64,000 bases of DNA from an uncultured Acidimicrobiaceae bacterium (GCA_903873395.1 CAIQOJ010000110.1:1-64000); one strand, 5' to 3'; positions 55,660 to 64,000 are shown, numbered from the stretch's first letter. The notes: generated by a model not told the origin, from the letters alone. Numbers and translations are program-made.

Positions 55660-56505
55660 ATGCAGGAGGCTCACGCCGAGAACGCGCTGGAACCTGATGG
55701 GCCCATCGCGCCTATTTTCTCCATCCACACCTGGAATCAGGACGAGGACCACGACCGTGCTCTTGCACCGCTCTTGGATGGCCATCGGATCATCGGAATC
55801 AAGCGCCCTGAGCGTCTGGGGATTGGACGATGGGGCGTGCAGCGCCGTTGGGTGACCAACGCCATCGCCCAGATTGATGCCTCAGGGGTAGAGGGACCGT
55901 TGCACCTCTTGGGCTGGTCCAACGGGGGAAGGCTGGCCTTTGCTGTCGCCACCGAGTTGCGTCGGCAGGGTCGAGCGGTGGCTTGGATCGGAGCGATCGA
56001 CGTCCCCGGCGAATGGCCAGGCCGACTGTCTCGACTCGGTGTGTTCCGACAGCTCTGGGCTCAGGATCACTCGCCGGTCTATCGGCGGGCACTCCTGAAG
56101 AAGGCTGCTGTGTCCCGGCCCAAGTATGCGTTGTTTGCGTTGGCCGCTGTTCTCCTGCGTCCCTTTCGAACCATGACGTTCGTTAAGAAGCGGTCCCAGG
56201 GCAAGGTCTTCCGCTATCTCGACCCCGCAATGCGAGAGGTCTGGCAACTCTCCTGGTCCTATCGATTCCAGGTCATCGATGTACCTCTGGCCCTCTACGC
56301 GTGCACCAAGACGACGCAGCGTGAGGGCTTTGGGGACGAGATGCTCCGTTGGAAACCCTTCGCTGGCGCAGGTATTCGGTCCTATCCGATCGAGGGCGAT
56401 CACTTCACGCTGTTCGACCCCGAAAACATTGGAGGTCTGGCTGGCGCAATCGTCACCTCGATCGATGATCTTGCGCGCCAAACTCCCCAGTTGGCGGCAC
56501 GATGA
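55660..56505 (+). CDS. Thioesterase-like alpha/beta hydrolase, paralogue 1
   Basis: A 281-residue protein similar to stand-alone NRPS/PKS thioesterases. It begins with IFSIHTWNQDEDHDRALAPL and has the nucleophile elbow LLGWSNGGRLAFAVATEL, where Ser is the catalytic residue. The catalytic histidine is in IEGDHFTLFDP near the end. The first 20 residues, with a conserved IFSIHTW, resemble the start of the thioesterase fold after condensation modules, but no NRPS genes lie nearby. A close paralogue follows at 56991. The substrate is unknown, and its usual acyl partner is not visible in the window. Confidence 0.72.
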   Translation: MQEAHAENALEPDGPIAPIFSIHTWNQDEDHDRALAPLLDGHRIIGIKRPERLGIGRWGVQRRWVTNAIAQIDASGVEGPLHLLGWSNGGRLAFAVATELRRQGRAVAWIGAIDVPGEWPGRLSRLGVFRQLWAQDHSPVYRRALLKKAAVSRPKYALFALAAVLLRPFRTMTFVKKRSQGKVFRYLDPAMREVWQLSWSYRFQVIDVPLALYACTKTTQREGFGDEMLRWKPFAGAGIRSYPIEGDHFTLFDPENIGGLAGAIVTSIDDLARQTPQLAAR

Positions 56506-56990
56506 GGCCCGCCATTGGTGGTGGGAGGCGCCGTCGTGAGCCGTTAGAACATCCCGGCCAGACGTTCCTCGACGCCCGAGTCCACCCAGAGGTCTCCCGG
56601 GCGACCCACTGATCCATCGCCCAGCGGGCGACCCACTGATCCATCGCCCAGCGGGCGACTGCACCGGTATCGGCCGACACTTCCTGTCACGGGGATGGGC
56701 ACGGAGCCAGTCAGTCAACAACCACTGTGGGCAGTCGTACCCGACTCCCTGCACACCGAACTCCAGGGCACCAAGCAGTGAGGTCTTCGATCTCTAGCAA
56801 AGGAACTTCGTGATCTTTGGCAGCGAATGGAGATGAGGGATGAGTGGGTCCTTCATCAACGGCGGCGACTTCGGACGGCCGCGTTGTCCTGTCTTCGGCG
56901 ACCGTAACGAAGCCGGCCTGCAACGTTCTGCCACCGACCTGCACCACGCCATGACTTGGGTCACACCTCGATTGTTGGTGGGATGGAGAT
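56506..56990. other. Gap between the two thioesterase-like genes
   Basis: About 485 bases with no convincing gene. It contains a 27-base tandem repeat (56599-56652). Several open frames occur but lack ribosome sites and family sequence. A possible site GGAG at 56984-56987 precedes the start of the second paralogue at short spacing. Confidence 0.6.
56599..56652. repeat. 27-base tandem repeat, two exact copies
   Basis: A 27-base unit beginning GGGCGACCCACTGATCCATC is repeated exactly at 56599-56625 and 56626-56652, with the start of a third copy at 56653. It lies between the two thioesterase-like genes. Confidence 0.9.
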
Positions 56991-57881
56991 ATGGGCGGGA
57001 GCGTTCTAGGAACTCGAAACCCAGATCGTGCAGGGTTACCCCCGATTTTCTCCATCCACACCTGGGACCAGGACGATGCTCACGACCGAGCGCTGGCGCC
57101 ACATCTGGGTGGCCGTCCCGTCATCGGCATTGCCCGACCCAGCGAACTGGGCCTCGGCCGATGGGGTGTGGAGCAGCGTTGGGTGGACAACGCCATCGAC
57201 CAGATCGATGCTTCGGGCACGACGGGACCGGTGTATCTCATGGGGTGGTCGGCGGGCGGAAAGTTGGCGTTTGCCGTGGCATCCGAACTCCGACGTCGAC
57301 GCCGTCATGTGGCCTGGATAGGGATTCTGGATGTGCAGGCCGAGTGGCCGGGCCGGCTGACTCGGCTTGGGGTCTATCTGCAACTTCGACGTCGAGAACG
57401 GACGCCTTCGTATCGCAGAAATCTAAGGCGCCAGGTTCGTCGGCGGAATGGGTATGCAGTGGCCGCCTTGGCATCGGTTCCACTACGACCTCTTCGTGGC
57501 ACATCGCTGCTCGACCGATGGTCCCACCGATCGTGGGTACGGCTCCTCGACCCCTCGCTATGTGAGGTATTCCAACTGCTCTATGCACTGGGCCATGGAC
57601 CCATCGACGTACCAATTGCCGTGTTCTCCACCGCCGGTCGGGCGACCGAGGCCGGTGACGAGGCGCTCTGGTGGGGCCTCTTCGCACACGGCGGCCTCCG
57701 CTGCTACTCGGTCGGTGGCGGCCATTTCGACATGTTCGCACCGAAGCACATCGTCGATCTGGCTGAAGCCATCGGTACGTCGATCAATGATGCCGCATGG
57801 GACCAGGAGCGCAGGGGAGATGTCGTCGTGACCATGCACCGCACGGGCGAGAGTCCCGACAGCACGCCGATACCCGCGTGA
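56991..57881 (+). CDS. Thioesterase-like alpha/beta hydrolase, paralogue 2
   Basis: A 296-residue paralogue of the preceding gene. Shared landmarks are IFSIHTWDQDDAHDRALAPH, IGIARPSELGLGRWGVEQRW, DQIDASGTTGPVYLMGWSAG with the serine elbow, WIGILDVQAEWPGRLTRLGV and the histidine region GGGHFDMFAP. The two differ mainly in the lid between residues about 135 and 200, which in thioesterases controls substrate choice. An extra C-terminal stretch of about 15 residues is present here. The duplication interrupts the usual recG-rsmD order. The function is unknown. Confidence 0.72.
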   Translation: MGGSVLGTRNPDRAGLPPIFSIHTWDQDDAHDRALAPHLGGRPVIGIARPSELGLGRWGVEQRWVDNAIDQIDASGTTGPVYLMGWSAGGKLAFAVASELRRRRRHVAWIGILDVQAEWPGRLTRLGVYLQLRRRERTPSYRRNLRRQVRRRNGYAVAALASVPLRPLRGTSLLDRWSHRSWVRLLDPSLCEVFQLLYALGHGPIDVPIAVFSTAGRATEAGDEALWWGLFAHGGLRCYSVGGGHFDMFAPKHIVDLAEAIGTSINDAAWDQERRGDVVVTMHRTGESPDSTPIPA

Positions 57882-57971
57882 CCGTGCCCACGTCGCACAT
57901 CTTCACTCGTGGATGTTGATGTCCTGATGGGAACTCGGAGGAACCGAGGTATCCGCCGGTAGGGTGCCTTC

Positions 57972-58529
57972 ATGCGTGTGATCGGTGGCGACCATCGCGG
58001 TCGGCGGTTGACGGCTGTCGTGGGTGACAATGTTCGACCGACCTCGGACCGCGTGCGTGAGGCCATGTTCGACATCCTCTTCAGTCTGGGCGGTGTGGAT
58101 GGCCTCCAGGTCCTCGACCTGTTTGCCGGGACTGGAGCTCTGGGCATCGAGGCACTTTCCCGTGGGGCGTCGTCGGTCACCTTCGTCGAGAACGACCGCC
58201 GTACCGCCCAGACCGTGCGCGCCAATCTGGCTGCTGTGGGCCTGACGGATGCCGAGTCTTCTGGGGACGCAACCGTCGTGGTGGCTGATGCCGAGTCCTG
58301 GGTCCACTCGACGCAGGCTCGGTACGATCTCGCTTTCTGTGACCCTCCCTACGGCTTCTCTGGTTGGGCGAAACTGCTCGATCATCTGCCTTCCGACGTG
58401 GCCGTACTCGAGTCTGGTGCGCAGCTCGAGATGCCCGAGGATTGGGAAGTCCTCAGATCGAAGCGGTACGGGACTACCATCGTCACCGTCGCCCGGTCGG
58501 AGCGGGCTGACCGGAAAGGTGTCTCGTGA
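57972..58529 (+). CDS. rsmD: 16S rRNA (guanine966-N2)-methyltransferase RsmD
   Basis: A 185-residue SAM-dependent methyltransferase that modifies G966 in 16S rRNA. It reads MRVIGGDHRGRRL at the start, then RPTSDRVREAMFDILFSLG, the SAM-binding VLDLFAGTGALGIEALSRGA, and the catalytic CDPPYGF. It is followed by coaD with a 4-base overlap (GTGA), the standard bacterial rsmD-coaD arrangement. Confidence 0.94.
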   Translation: MRVIGGDHRGRRLTAVVGDNVRPTSDRVREAMFDILFSLGGVDGLQVLDLFAGTGALGIEALSRGASSVTFVENDRRTAQTVRANLAAVGLTDAESSGDATVVVADAESWVHSTQARYDLAFCDPPYGFSGWAKLLDHLPSDVAVLESGAQLEMPEDWEVLRSKRYGTTIVTVARSERADRKGVS

Positions 58530-59008
58530 GGATCGCTCTCATTCCAGGGTCGTTCGACCCGGTGCACAATGGGCACCTGGAGGTCATTGAGCGGGCGGCC
58601 AGCCTGTTCGATGAAGTCGTGGTTGCCGCCCTGCGCAACCCCCAGAAGTCCGAGTCCCTGTTCGACCTCGACGAGCGGCGCGACATGCTCGAGGAGACGG
58701 TGGCCCACTTGGCCAACGTCCGCATCGTGTCGGTGGCCACCTTGGTCGTTAACGTGGCCGAGGACGTGGGTGCGAGCGCCATCGTCAAGGGCCTACGAGC
58801 AGTGTCCGACTTTGAGAACGAACTGCAGATGGCGCAGATGAACAAGCAGCTCTCGGGAGTCGAGACGCTCTTCATCCCGACGAGTTCGGCGTATTCGTTC
58901 GTGGCCTCGAGGCTGCTGCGTGAAGTGGCCCGCTTCGGCGGCGATGTGGCTGCCTTCGTGCCGCCACCAGTGGCCAAGCGACTCCAGGAGAAGTTCAGCG
59001 ATGAGTGA
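58526..59008 (+). CDS. coaD: Phosphopantetheine adenylyltransferase
   Basis: A 160-residue nucleotidyltransferase catalysing the fourth step of coenzyme A synthesis. The N-terminal motif is ALIPGSFDPVHNGHLEVIE with the HxGH ATP-binding pair. KGLRAVSDFENELQMAQMN and the C-terminal TSSAYSFVASRLLREVA are also characteristic. The start is GTG 58526, overlapping the rsmD stop. Its stop overlaps the next gene by eight bases. Confidence 0.96.
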   Translation: MRIALIPGSFDPVHNGHLEVIERAASLFDEVVVAALRNPQKSESLFDLDERRDMLEETVAHLANVRIVSVATLVVNVAEDVGASAIVKGLRAVSDFENELQMAQMNKQLSGVETLFIPTSSAYSFVASRLLREVARFGGDVAAFVPPPVAKRLQEKFSDE

Positions 59009-59591
59009 TCTCTTCGACGATCTCGACGATCAAGTGGAAGCGGTGGCTGACGATGACACCGAGGCCTACCTGGCTGACGCACTAGCGCTCGTCAACACCG
59101 CCAAGGCCATGCCGTTGTCGTCCTCGGTCCTCGTGCAGCGAGAGGAGTTGGTCGAACTCTTGGAGATCGCCCTCCAGCGCCTTCCTGAGGAGTTGCGAGA
59201 AGCCCGACGGATGCTGGCCGACCGTGAAGCCTTCGTGGCTGAGTCGCAGCGCACGGCTGACGGGATCATGGAAGAGGGTCGCATCCATGCCGAGCGCATG
59301 GTGCAGCGCACCGAAGTGGTCCGCCAGGCCAACCATGTGGCGCAGCGGATCCTGGACGATGCCAATGAAGAGGCCCGCCGCAGGCGCCATGAAGTCGACG
59401 ACTACGTCGGCCGTCAACTGGCCCGTTTCGAGATCGTGCTCGACCGCACGCTCAAGACGGTGCAGGCCGGTCGCGAGAAACTCCAGCCCGCACCGATGCC
59501 CAACGTGGAGATCGGCGACCAAGGCGACACCATTGTCACCGCACCTGGATCCGAGGAAGCCGAGGCGTTCTTCGACCAGGACCTCGACTGA
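59001..59591 (+). CDS. DivIVA-like coiled-coil protein, SepIVA-type
   Basis: A 196-residue acidic coiled-coil protein. The stretch from about residue 40 to 165 is predicted helical and rich in Glu/Arg (VQREELVELLEIALQRLPEE, then ANEEARRRRHEVDDYVGRQL). A gene of this type between coaD and the DUF177 gene matches SepIVA of mycobacteria (about 245 residues), which is needed for septation and cell elongation. It is shorter here and lacks the longer C-terminal part. The ATG overlaps coaD by eight bases. The DivIVA-like assignment rests on position and composition. Confidence 0.7.
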   Translation: MSDLFDDLDDQVEAVADDDTEAYLADALALVNTAKAMPLSSSVLVQREELVELLEIALQRLPEELREARRMLADREAFVAESQRTADGIMEEGRIHAERMVQRTEVVRQANHVAQRILDDANEEARRRRHEVDDYVGRQLARFEIVLDRTLKTVQAGREKLQPAPMPNVEIGDQGDTIVTAPGSEEAEAFFDQDLD

Positions 59592-59598
59592 GGCCTCG

Positions 59599-60228
59599 GT
59601 GGCTCCCGTCGAGCCCCCGGTGGCGTCATCCGCTGAGGGGTTGCCGCAGCCAGAAGATCATGCCGGCCCCGATGTCCGGCGCGGCCAGATGGACGCCAGT
59701 CGACCTGATCGGCGCCCGTTCCGAGTGCAGGTGGCCGCCCTACGCAAGCAGAACGGCACGACTCGTGATGAGCATCGGTCTGGCCCGATCGCTGACTTGG
59801 GCGCAGTGTCGGTCACGGTGCCCGCCGCCGAAGACGTCACCTGTGACCTCACCCTGACGTCGTTTCCCGGCGGGATCACGGTGACCGGGCAGGTCCGAGC
59901 ACCTTGGGTGGGGGAGTGCCGGCGGTGCGGTGGGTCGGTGGAAGGCACGGCGATGGCCGAGGTCCGTGAGCACTACGCCCCCAAAGAAGGCAAGGTCGGC
60001 GACGAGGAGGCCTACCCGTTGGTGGGCGACGAGATCGACCTGGAACCTTTGGCTCGAGATGCGGTGCTGCTCGGCTTGCCTCTGGCCCCCCTGTGTGATG
60101 CCGACTGCCAGGGCTTGTGCCCCACCTGTGGGGCGAATCGCAACACGGATACCTGTGCCTGCGAGGCGCCGCTGGACCCCCGGTGGGCGGCCCTGGACAC
60201 CCTGCGTGACGAGGGCCCGCCAACTTGA
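59599..60228 (+). CDS. DUF177/YceD-family protein
   Basis: A 209-residue protein of the YceD/DUF177 family, co-transcribed with rpmF in most bacteria and linked to 23S rRNA processing. The core reads FRVQVAALRKQNGTTRDEHR, then VRAPWVGECRRCGGSVEG and the C-terminal cysteine cluster DCQGLCPTCGANRN, followed by CAC, a probable zinc site. An N-terminal extension of about 30 residues is proline/glutamate-rich. The start is GTG 59599 after GAGG; ATG 59689 is possible if the extension is not translated. Confidence 0.85.
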   Translation: MAPVEPPVASSAEGLPQPEDHAGPDVRRGQMDASRPDRRPFRVQVAALRKQNGTTRDEHRSGPIADLGAVSVTVPAAEDVTCDLTLTSFPGGITVTGQVRAPWVGECRRCGGSVEGTAMAEVREHYAPKEGKVGDEEAYPLVGDEIDLEPLARDAVLLGLPLAPLCDADCQGLCPTCGANRNTDTCACEAPLDPRWAALDTLRDEGPPT

Positions 60229-60245
60229 CCTAGGATGTCGCCCCT

Positions 60246-60425
60246 ATGGCCGTCCCAAAGAAGAAGACCTCTAAGGCGAAGAGCCGCAGCCGCCGAGCAT
60301 CCAACTGGGTGCTCAAGGTACCGGCGCGCTCCGTCTGCCCCCAATGCCAGACCGCGAAGCAGCCTCACGTGGTGTGTCCGACCTGCGGTTGGTATAAGGG
60401 CCGTCAGGCTCTCGACGTCGACTAG
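60246..60425 (+). CDS. rpmF: Ribosomal protein bL32
   Basis: A 59-residue 50S protein. It begins MAVPKKKTSKAKSRSRRASN and ends LDVD. Two CxxC pairs (C31/C34 and C44/C47) form the zinc ribbon of the C+ type. It is preceded by the DUF177 gene, as in nearly all bacteria. Its TAG stop shares one base with the GTG start of plsX (TAGTG), so ribosome coupling is likely. Confidence 0.96.
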   Translation: MAVPKKKTSKAKSRSRRASNWVLKVPARSVCPQCQTAKQPHVVCPTCGWYKGRQALDVD

Positions 60426-61477
60426 TGGCGAGGCGCACACCGCGCCCCACGGGGGAAGCATTCCGGTCCCTACCGGTTGCCGTCGACGCCATGGGCGGCG
60501 ACAAGGCACCTGAAGAGATCCTCGCAGGAGCGCGCACGGTAGCCGAGGCTGGATCTATTGGGGTTGTCCTGGTGGGTCCTCCCGAGCAGATGGGGGACAC
60601 CGGCGACATGCCGGTCATCGCCTGCACCGAGATCATCGGTATGGACGAAGACCCGGGAAACGGGGTTCGTAAGAAGAAGGACTCCTCGTTGGTGCGCGCC
60701 GCAGAGGCCGTGCGTGACGGCCAAGCCATGGCCATGGTTTCCGCCGGCAACACCGGGGCCACTATGGCGTCAGCACTGCTGCGCATGGGACGTCTTCCCG
60801 GGGTCATCCGGCCGGCCATCGCCACGCCGATTCCCGACCTGCGCAAGGAGTACCCCACACTGCTCCTTGATGCTGGCGCCAACGCTGAAGCCACCTCGCA
60901 GATGCTGGTCCAGTTCGCTCAGATGGGCGCTGCCTACTCTCGTCAGCGCTACGGGGTGAGCCGCCCACGAGTGGCCCTGCTTTCCATTGGCGAGGAGAAG
61001 TCCAAAGGGACGCCGCTGGTCAAAGAGACCCACGGCATACTCGCCGAAGGCGGCTCGGGTGACTTCGACTTCGTGGGCAATGTCGAAGGTCGGGACTTCT
61101 TCGACAACCAGGCCGATGTGATCGTCACCGACGGCTTCACGGGCAATGTGGCGCTCAAGACGCTGGAAGGGACGCTCCGGTTCCTCATGTCCGCTCTGGG
61201 AGACATCTTCGCAAAGCCTGAAGTGGCGGACGCGGCGAATGCGCTCCTCCCTCATCTCCTGCCCTTGGCTGGAAGACTCGACCCAGAGACGACCGGAGGC
61301 GCCATGCTGCTCGGTGTGGATGGGGTCTGTGTGATCAGCCACGGTTCGTCCACTCGGGTGGCCATGGTGAATGCAATCACCGTGGCGCACGACGTGGCAG
61401 TGGGTGGCTTGGTCGAGGCGGTGGCTACGGCGATCCGTCCTGACGGCCCGTCGGAGTCACCCACCGACGTCGAGTAG
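60425..61477 (+). CDS. plsX: Phosphate acyltransferase PlsX
   Basis: A 350-residue enzyme that makes acyl-phosphate from acyl-ACP, starting phospholipid synthesis. It reads LPVAVDAMGGDKAPEEILAG, then KKKDSSLVRAAEAVRDGQA, SAGNTGATMASALLRMG and VTDGFTGNVALKTLEGTLRF. The start GTG 60425 overlaps the rpmF stop. rnc, which often follows in actinobacteria, is absent; a convergent membrane protein comes next after six bases. Confidence 0.95.
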   Translation: MARRTPRPTGEAFRSLPVAVDAMGGDKAPEEILAGARTVAEAGSIGVVLVGPPEQMGDTGDMPVIACTEIIGMDEDPGNGVRKKKDSSLVRAAEAVRDGQAMAMVSAGNTGATMASALLRMGRLPGVIRPAIATPIPDLRKEYPTLLLDAGANAEATSQMLVQFAQMGAAYSRQRYGVSRPRVALLSIGEEKSKGTPLVKETHGILAEGGSGDFDFVGNVEGRDFFDNQADVIVTDGFTGNVALKTLEGTLRFLMSALGDIFAKPEVADAANALLPHLLPLAGRLDPETTGGAMLLGVDGVCVISHGSSTRVAMVNAITVAHDVAVGGLVEAVATAIRPDGPSESPTDVE

Positions 61478-61483
61478 GCCTCT

Positions 61484-63355
61484 TCACGGTGAAGGCGGTG
61501 GCCCGGGTCCCTCGCCGGGGGGAACGGCGACCACGGCACACAGACACGTACGCCGACTGATGACCACATCGAGGCGAGCCAGCTCGTAGAGCGAGGTCTG
61601 AGACAGACCTGGAACGGCAGCCAAGGCGAAGGGTGCGAGCGGCGAAGCCAGTTCGGGCACCGCATCGGCCCGGCCTGCCGCCACGAGTTGGTCGGACAGC
61701 ATGGTCACCAGTGTGCGCAGTCGGGCCTCGTCTCTGGGCGGGAGGGGGTGTGTGGCGGCCACGACCTCGGCACCAGGAAGTGCCTCGATGGTGAGGGTGG
61801 TGATGGTGTCTTCGCTGACCAGCCACTCGGTGGCCACCTGGGTCGGTGCCTTCACCCGGGACCAGCCAAAAGCTGGGCCGAGTCCGGGATCGACGCCAAG
61901 TGGTCGTCCGGCGCGGGCAAGTTGGTCGACGAGTGCGGCGTGGAGGCCTCCCAGAGGGGTGCCGGCCACTCGGAGAAGCGTCGGGCTCGTCGGCGGGTGC
62001 TGGTCGTTGATCTGGGTGGCCAGAGCCGCAGCCACCGGCGCCATGGGAAGCACCCCTGAGGGTGTGGTCACCACCGCGGTCGTCAAGGACGCTGAGGCTG
62101 CGACCGTCAGGGCGAGAAGGCCTGCCGCTCCCCACTGCAGCGCTCGGGTGTGTTGCATGGTGAGGACCTCACCTGCGGCTGCGGTCCCGAGGATGCAGAT
62201 TCCTGCACCGAGGGCCACACGCCACGAGAACAGGTAGGCAAGTGGTGCGCCACGCACGCTGGAGATGGCCAGGACGCCTGCTGTCGCCACGAGTGCGAGC
62301 AGCTCGACCAGGAGGCAGAGGTCCCGGCGGCCACCTCGGCGAACGATCAACCACGCCGAGGTCAGGAGCATGACACCCACCAGAAGCCAGCCCATACCTG
62401 ACGGATGTGGCCCACCGGAGAACGGGTCGACGGGATCGACCCCACCCAACCACGGTGGTCGCCATCGGAACTCGGTTGCCATGAGGCCGAGGCCGGATCT
62501 CAGGCCGACCAGAGGGAGTTTCGAGCCTGGCTCCATCCCCAAGGCGGCATTAATCAGATGCACGAAGTTCCCCGGAGGCCGCCGGACGGCATCGAGCGCT
62601 ACGGGGATAAGGAACAGGACGCCAACGGCGATACCCGACATGCTCCATGGTCGGATGGCCATGGCCGGTCGTCCTGCTCGCCGTTCGGCGCGCACGAGAC
62701 AGATGACGGCCCAGATGCCGCCGGTAACAACGACGAGCGTGTACCCCACGTGGGCTTCGACCAAAAGCAGGCCCACCACAGTCAGTCCCGGGAGGTGTCG
62801 GCTGGCACCCTGGGCCACCACCCATGCCTGGAGCAGGAAGAGTACGAAGAATGGCAGGGCAACGTTCGGGTTCCACAGGACCAGAAGTTGCTGGGAACCG
62901 AGAGCGGCCGCCACTGTCGCTTGGACGGCTACCCAGGGCAGGACTCGACGGAGGCCACCGGTGCTCCACGCCAGGCGCGCGGTGAGCGCCACGGCCAGTG
63001 CTTCGAGTGCCACCTGAGCACACAGGGTGGCCCAGGAGGACCCTCCGCCGATGGCGGACAATGGCGCCTCGAGCCAGTAGAGGAGGGGGCCGGGATGGCT
63101 CCAGCCCATCCGGCTATAGGCACCGGTGAGCGGGGTCAAGGGCCCGAGCGGCCAGACATCGTGAACTCGCAGGTCGAAGATGGCCGAATCGCCCACTGGT
63201 GTGAACGACCGTCCGGCGTGGATGGCCAGTGCCGCAGCAGCCGGGACGAGTGCTGCGATCGTGACGATGACAGCTACCGCCAGGCGCCAACGGTGGCGGT
63301 GACCCCGCTCGCCCTCGAGGCGCTCTGCGCCCAGCTCAGAAGCCGCCAGCGGCAA
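61484..63355 (-). CDS. Large polytopic membrane protein, GT-C glycosyltransferase-like
   Basis: A membrane protein of about 623 residues with roughly ten to eleven hydrophobic segments in the first 420 residues and a soluble C-terminal domain of about 190 residues. The first loop after the N-terminal segment includes PVGDSAIFDLRVHDVWPLGP and YSRMGWSHPGPLLYWLEAPL, a pattern seen in actinobacterial GT-C-like or mannosyl/arabinosyltransferase-type proteins. No family is confidently recognised. TTG 63355 is chosen as start because it precedes the first membrane segment and overlaps the upstream hydrolase stop by 20 bases; the frame stays open far beyond. It is unrelated in sequence to the pilin-associated pair. 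Confidence 0.65.
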   Translation of the reverse strand: MPLAASELGAERLEGERGHRHRWRLAVAVIVTIAALVPAAAALAIHAGRSFTPVGDSAIFDLRVHDVWPLGPLTPLTGAYSRMGWSHPGPLLYWLEAPLSAIGGGSSWATLCAQVALEALAVALTARLAWSTGGLRRVLPWVAVQATVAAALGSQQLLVLWNPNVALPFFVLFLLQAWVVAQGASRHLPGLTVVGLLLVEAHVGYTLVVVTGGIWAVICLVRAERRAGRPAMAIRPWSMSGIAVGVLFLIPVALDAVRRPPGNFVHLINAALGMEPGSKLPLVGLRSGLGLMATEFRWRPPWLGGVDPVDPFSGGPHPSGMGWLLVGVMLLTSAWLIVRRGGRRDLCLLVELLALVATAGVLAISSVRGAPLAYLFSWRVALGAGICILGTAAAGEVLTMQHTRALQWGAAGLLALTVAASASLTTAVVTTPSGVLPMAPVAAALATQINDQHPPTSPTLLRVAGTPLGGLHAALVDQLARAGRPLGVDPGLGPAFGWSRVKAPTQVATEWLVSEDTITTLTIEALPGAEVVAATHPLPPRDEARLRTLVTMLSDQLVAAGRADAVPELASPLAPFALAAVPGLSQTSLYELARLDVVISRRTCLCAVVAVPPGEGPGPPPSP

Positions 63356-64000
63356 AGGCGGCCAGATCCCGAGCCGTGTCCCGACTGATGTCCGGACAAG
63401 CGATGGTGAAGATTTCCGTGCCGTGCATGGTGCCCATGACTTGGCGGCAACGAGCGGCAACGCCTGCTTCGAGAAGGAGTCGGTAGAAGGCGACGCCTTC
63501 GTCACGCAGAGGGTCGCACTCGTTGACGCTGATGACCGTTCGGGGCAGTGAGGCCACATCGTCGACGGAGGCGAACAAGGGCCAAGCCAACGGGTCTCGG
63601 GCCTCGAAGGCCTCAATGCCGTAGGCCAACTTCGCTCGGTTGGAGTGGAGGTCGAGGAGGATCCCGTTGTTCTCCGTGCTCGATGGCAGGTCCTCTCGTG
63701 GCCACTCGCCGGCCAGGTAGGGGCAGAGGGCGTACAGGCCCGAGATGAGGCCGAGGTCACCCTCACGAGCCAGGCGCATGCCGGTGGCCAGCGTCAAGTT
63801 CCCGCCGCCACTCTCTCCGGCCACCACGATGCGATCAGGGTCGATGCCGAGTTGTGCGGCATTGGCCGCCACCCAGCGCACGCCAGCCACACAGTCATCG
63901 AGTCCTGCGGGGAAGGGTGCCACTTCGGGCACCGACGAGGGGACGATGGAGTTGCGGAAGTCGACCATGATCACGGCCACTCCGTTGGCGGCAATCAACT
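63336..64000 (-). CDS. Alpha/beta hydrolase (HSL/lipase family), 5' end outside window
   Basis: The C-terminal 221 residues of a hormone-sensitive-lipase-type esterase. The gene runs off the right edge, so the HGG oxyanion motif is not seen. The catalytic serine lies in VVAGESGGGNLTLATGM, the aspartate in SVNECDPLRDEG, and the histidine in GTMHGTEIF. These indicate a carboxylesterase of the abhydrolase_3 type acting on short or medium acyl esters. The 3' end overlaps the start of the GT-C-like gene by 20 bases, which suggests co-transcription. Confidence 0.87.
   Translation of the reverse strand, partial: LIAANGVAVIMVDFRNSIVPSSVPEVAPFPAGLDDCVAGVRWVAANAAQLGIDPDRIVVAGESGGGNLTLATGMRLAREGDLGLISGLYALCPYLAGEWPREDLPSSTENNGILLDLHSNRAKLAYGIEAFEARDPLAWPLFASVDDVASLPRTVISVNECDPLRDEGVAFYRLLLEAGVAARCRQVMGTMHGTEIFTIACPDISRDTARDLAAFAAGGF

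Noticed and set aside
62405-63388. A 327-codon + strand frame opposite the GT-C-like gene
   Set aside because: The minus-strand frame shows alternating hydrophobic segments of a membrane protein; the + frame is hydrophilic and motif-free.

Overview
The window reads as a chromosomal segment of a high-GC actinobacterium, most plausibly of the class Acidimicrobiia. The class is inferred from gene content, not from a marker tree. The markers are a PafB/PafC WYL pair, a fused Kgd 2-oxoglutarate enzyme, the F420 gene cofC, a SepIVA/DivIVA-like gene beside coaD, an HU protein with a lysine/alanine tail, zinc-type L28 and L32, and type IV pilus genes, which are patchy in actinobacteria. Coding density is high, with many 1-8 base stop/start overlaps. 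I saw no rRNA, tRNA, CRISPR array or intact insertion sequence.

Bases 1-10204 are a type IV pilus locus: PilB (5' end cut off), PilT with an extra N-terminal domain, PilC, a decayed spacer holding a TnpB remnant, then three prepilins. Pilins 2 and 3 are each followed by one of two paralogous multi-membrane proteins, so the locus looks like a duplicated pilin plus membrane-protein cassette. The membrane proteins resemble GT-C glycosyltransferases. Bases 10132-13183 hold a CtaG-like oxidase assembly protein and pafB-pafC. Bases 13200-16142 hold a small mobilisation relic: a MobF relaxase and a VirD4-type coupling protein, converging, next to three 16-base direct repeats.

Bases 16431-31970 are mixed housekeeping genes: tailed HU, PIG-L deacetylase and CofC, class III nucleotide cyclase, GH38 mannosidase, acyl-CoA ligase, RNase HII, acyl-CoA dehydrogenase, DMT transporter, TIGR01777 epimerase, alpha/beta hydrolase, a second short HU, and queD-queC-queE for preQ0. 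Bases 32103-45955 carry Kgd, an M20 peptidase, an unusual NYN nuclease-linker-S1 fusion, a FabZ-like dehydratase, exonuclease III, a short UvrD helicase, a PH-domain membrane protein, galactokinase, beta-carbonic anhydrase and a class III CoA-transferase.

Bases 46008-64000 carry an Lrp-type sensor domain, an MFS protein, GTP-type PEPCK, thiL, and then a conserved bacterial backbone: rpmB / fakA-like - recG - rsmD - coaD - sepIVA-like - DUF177 - rpmF - plsX. This backbone is interrupted between recG and rsmD by two paralogous thioesterase-like hydrolases flanked by tandem repeats. The window ends in a GT-C-like membrane protein and a truncated esterase.

The best candidates for new biology are the duplicated pilin/membrane-protein cassette, the HU gene with a strong internal ribosome site that could yield a free H1-like tail, and the NYN-S1 fusion. 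Many short tandem arrays of differing unit length (8, 13, 14, 15, 16, 20 and 27 bases) are scattered through the intergenic DNA and a few gene ends. All calls come from reading the sequence; no database search or alignment program was run.
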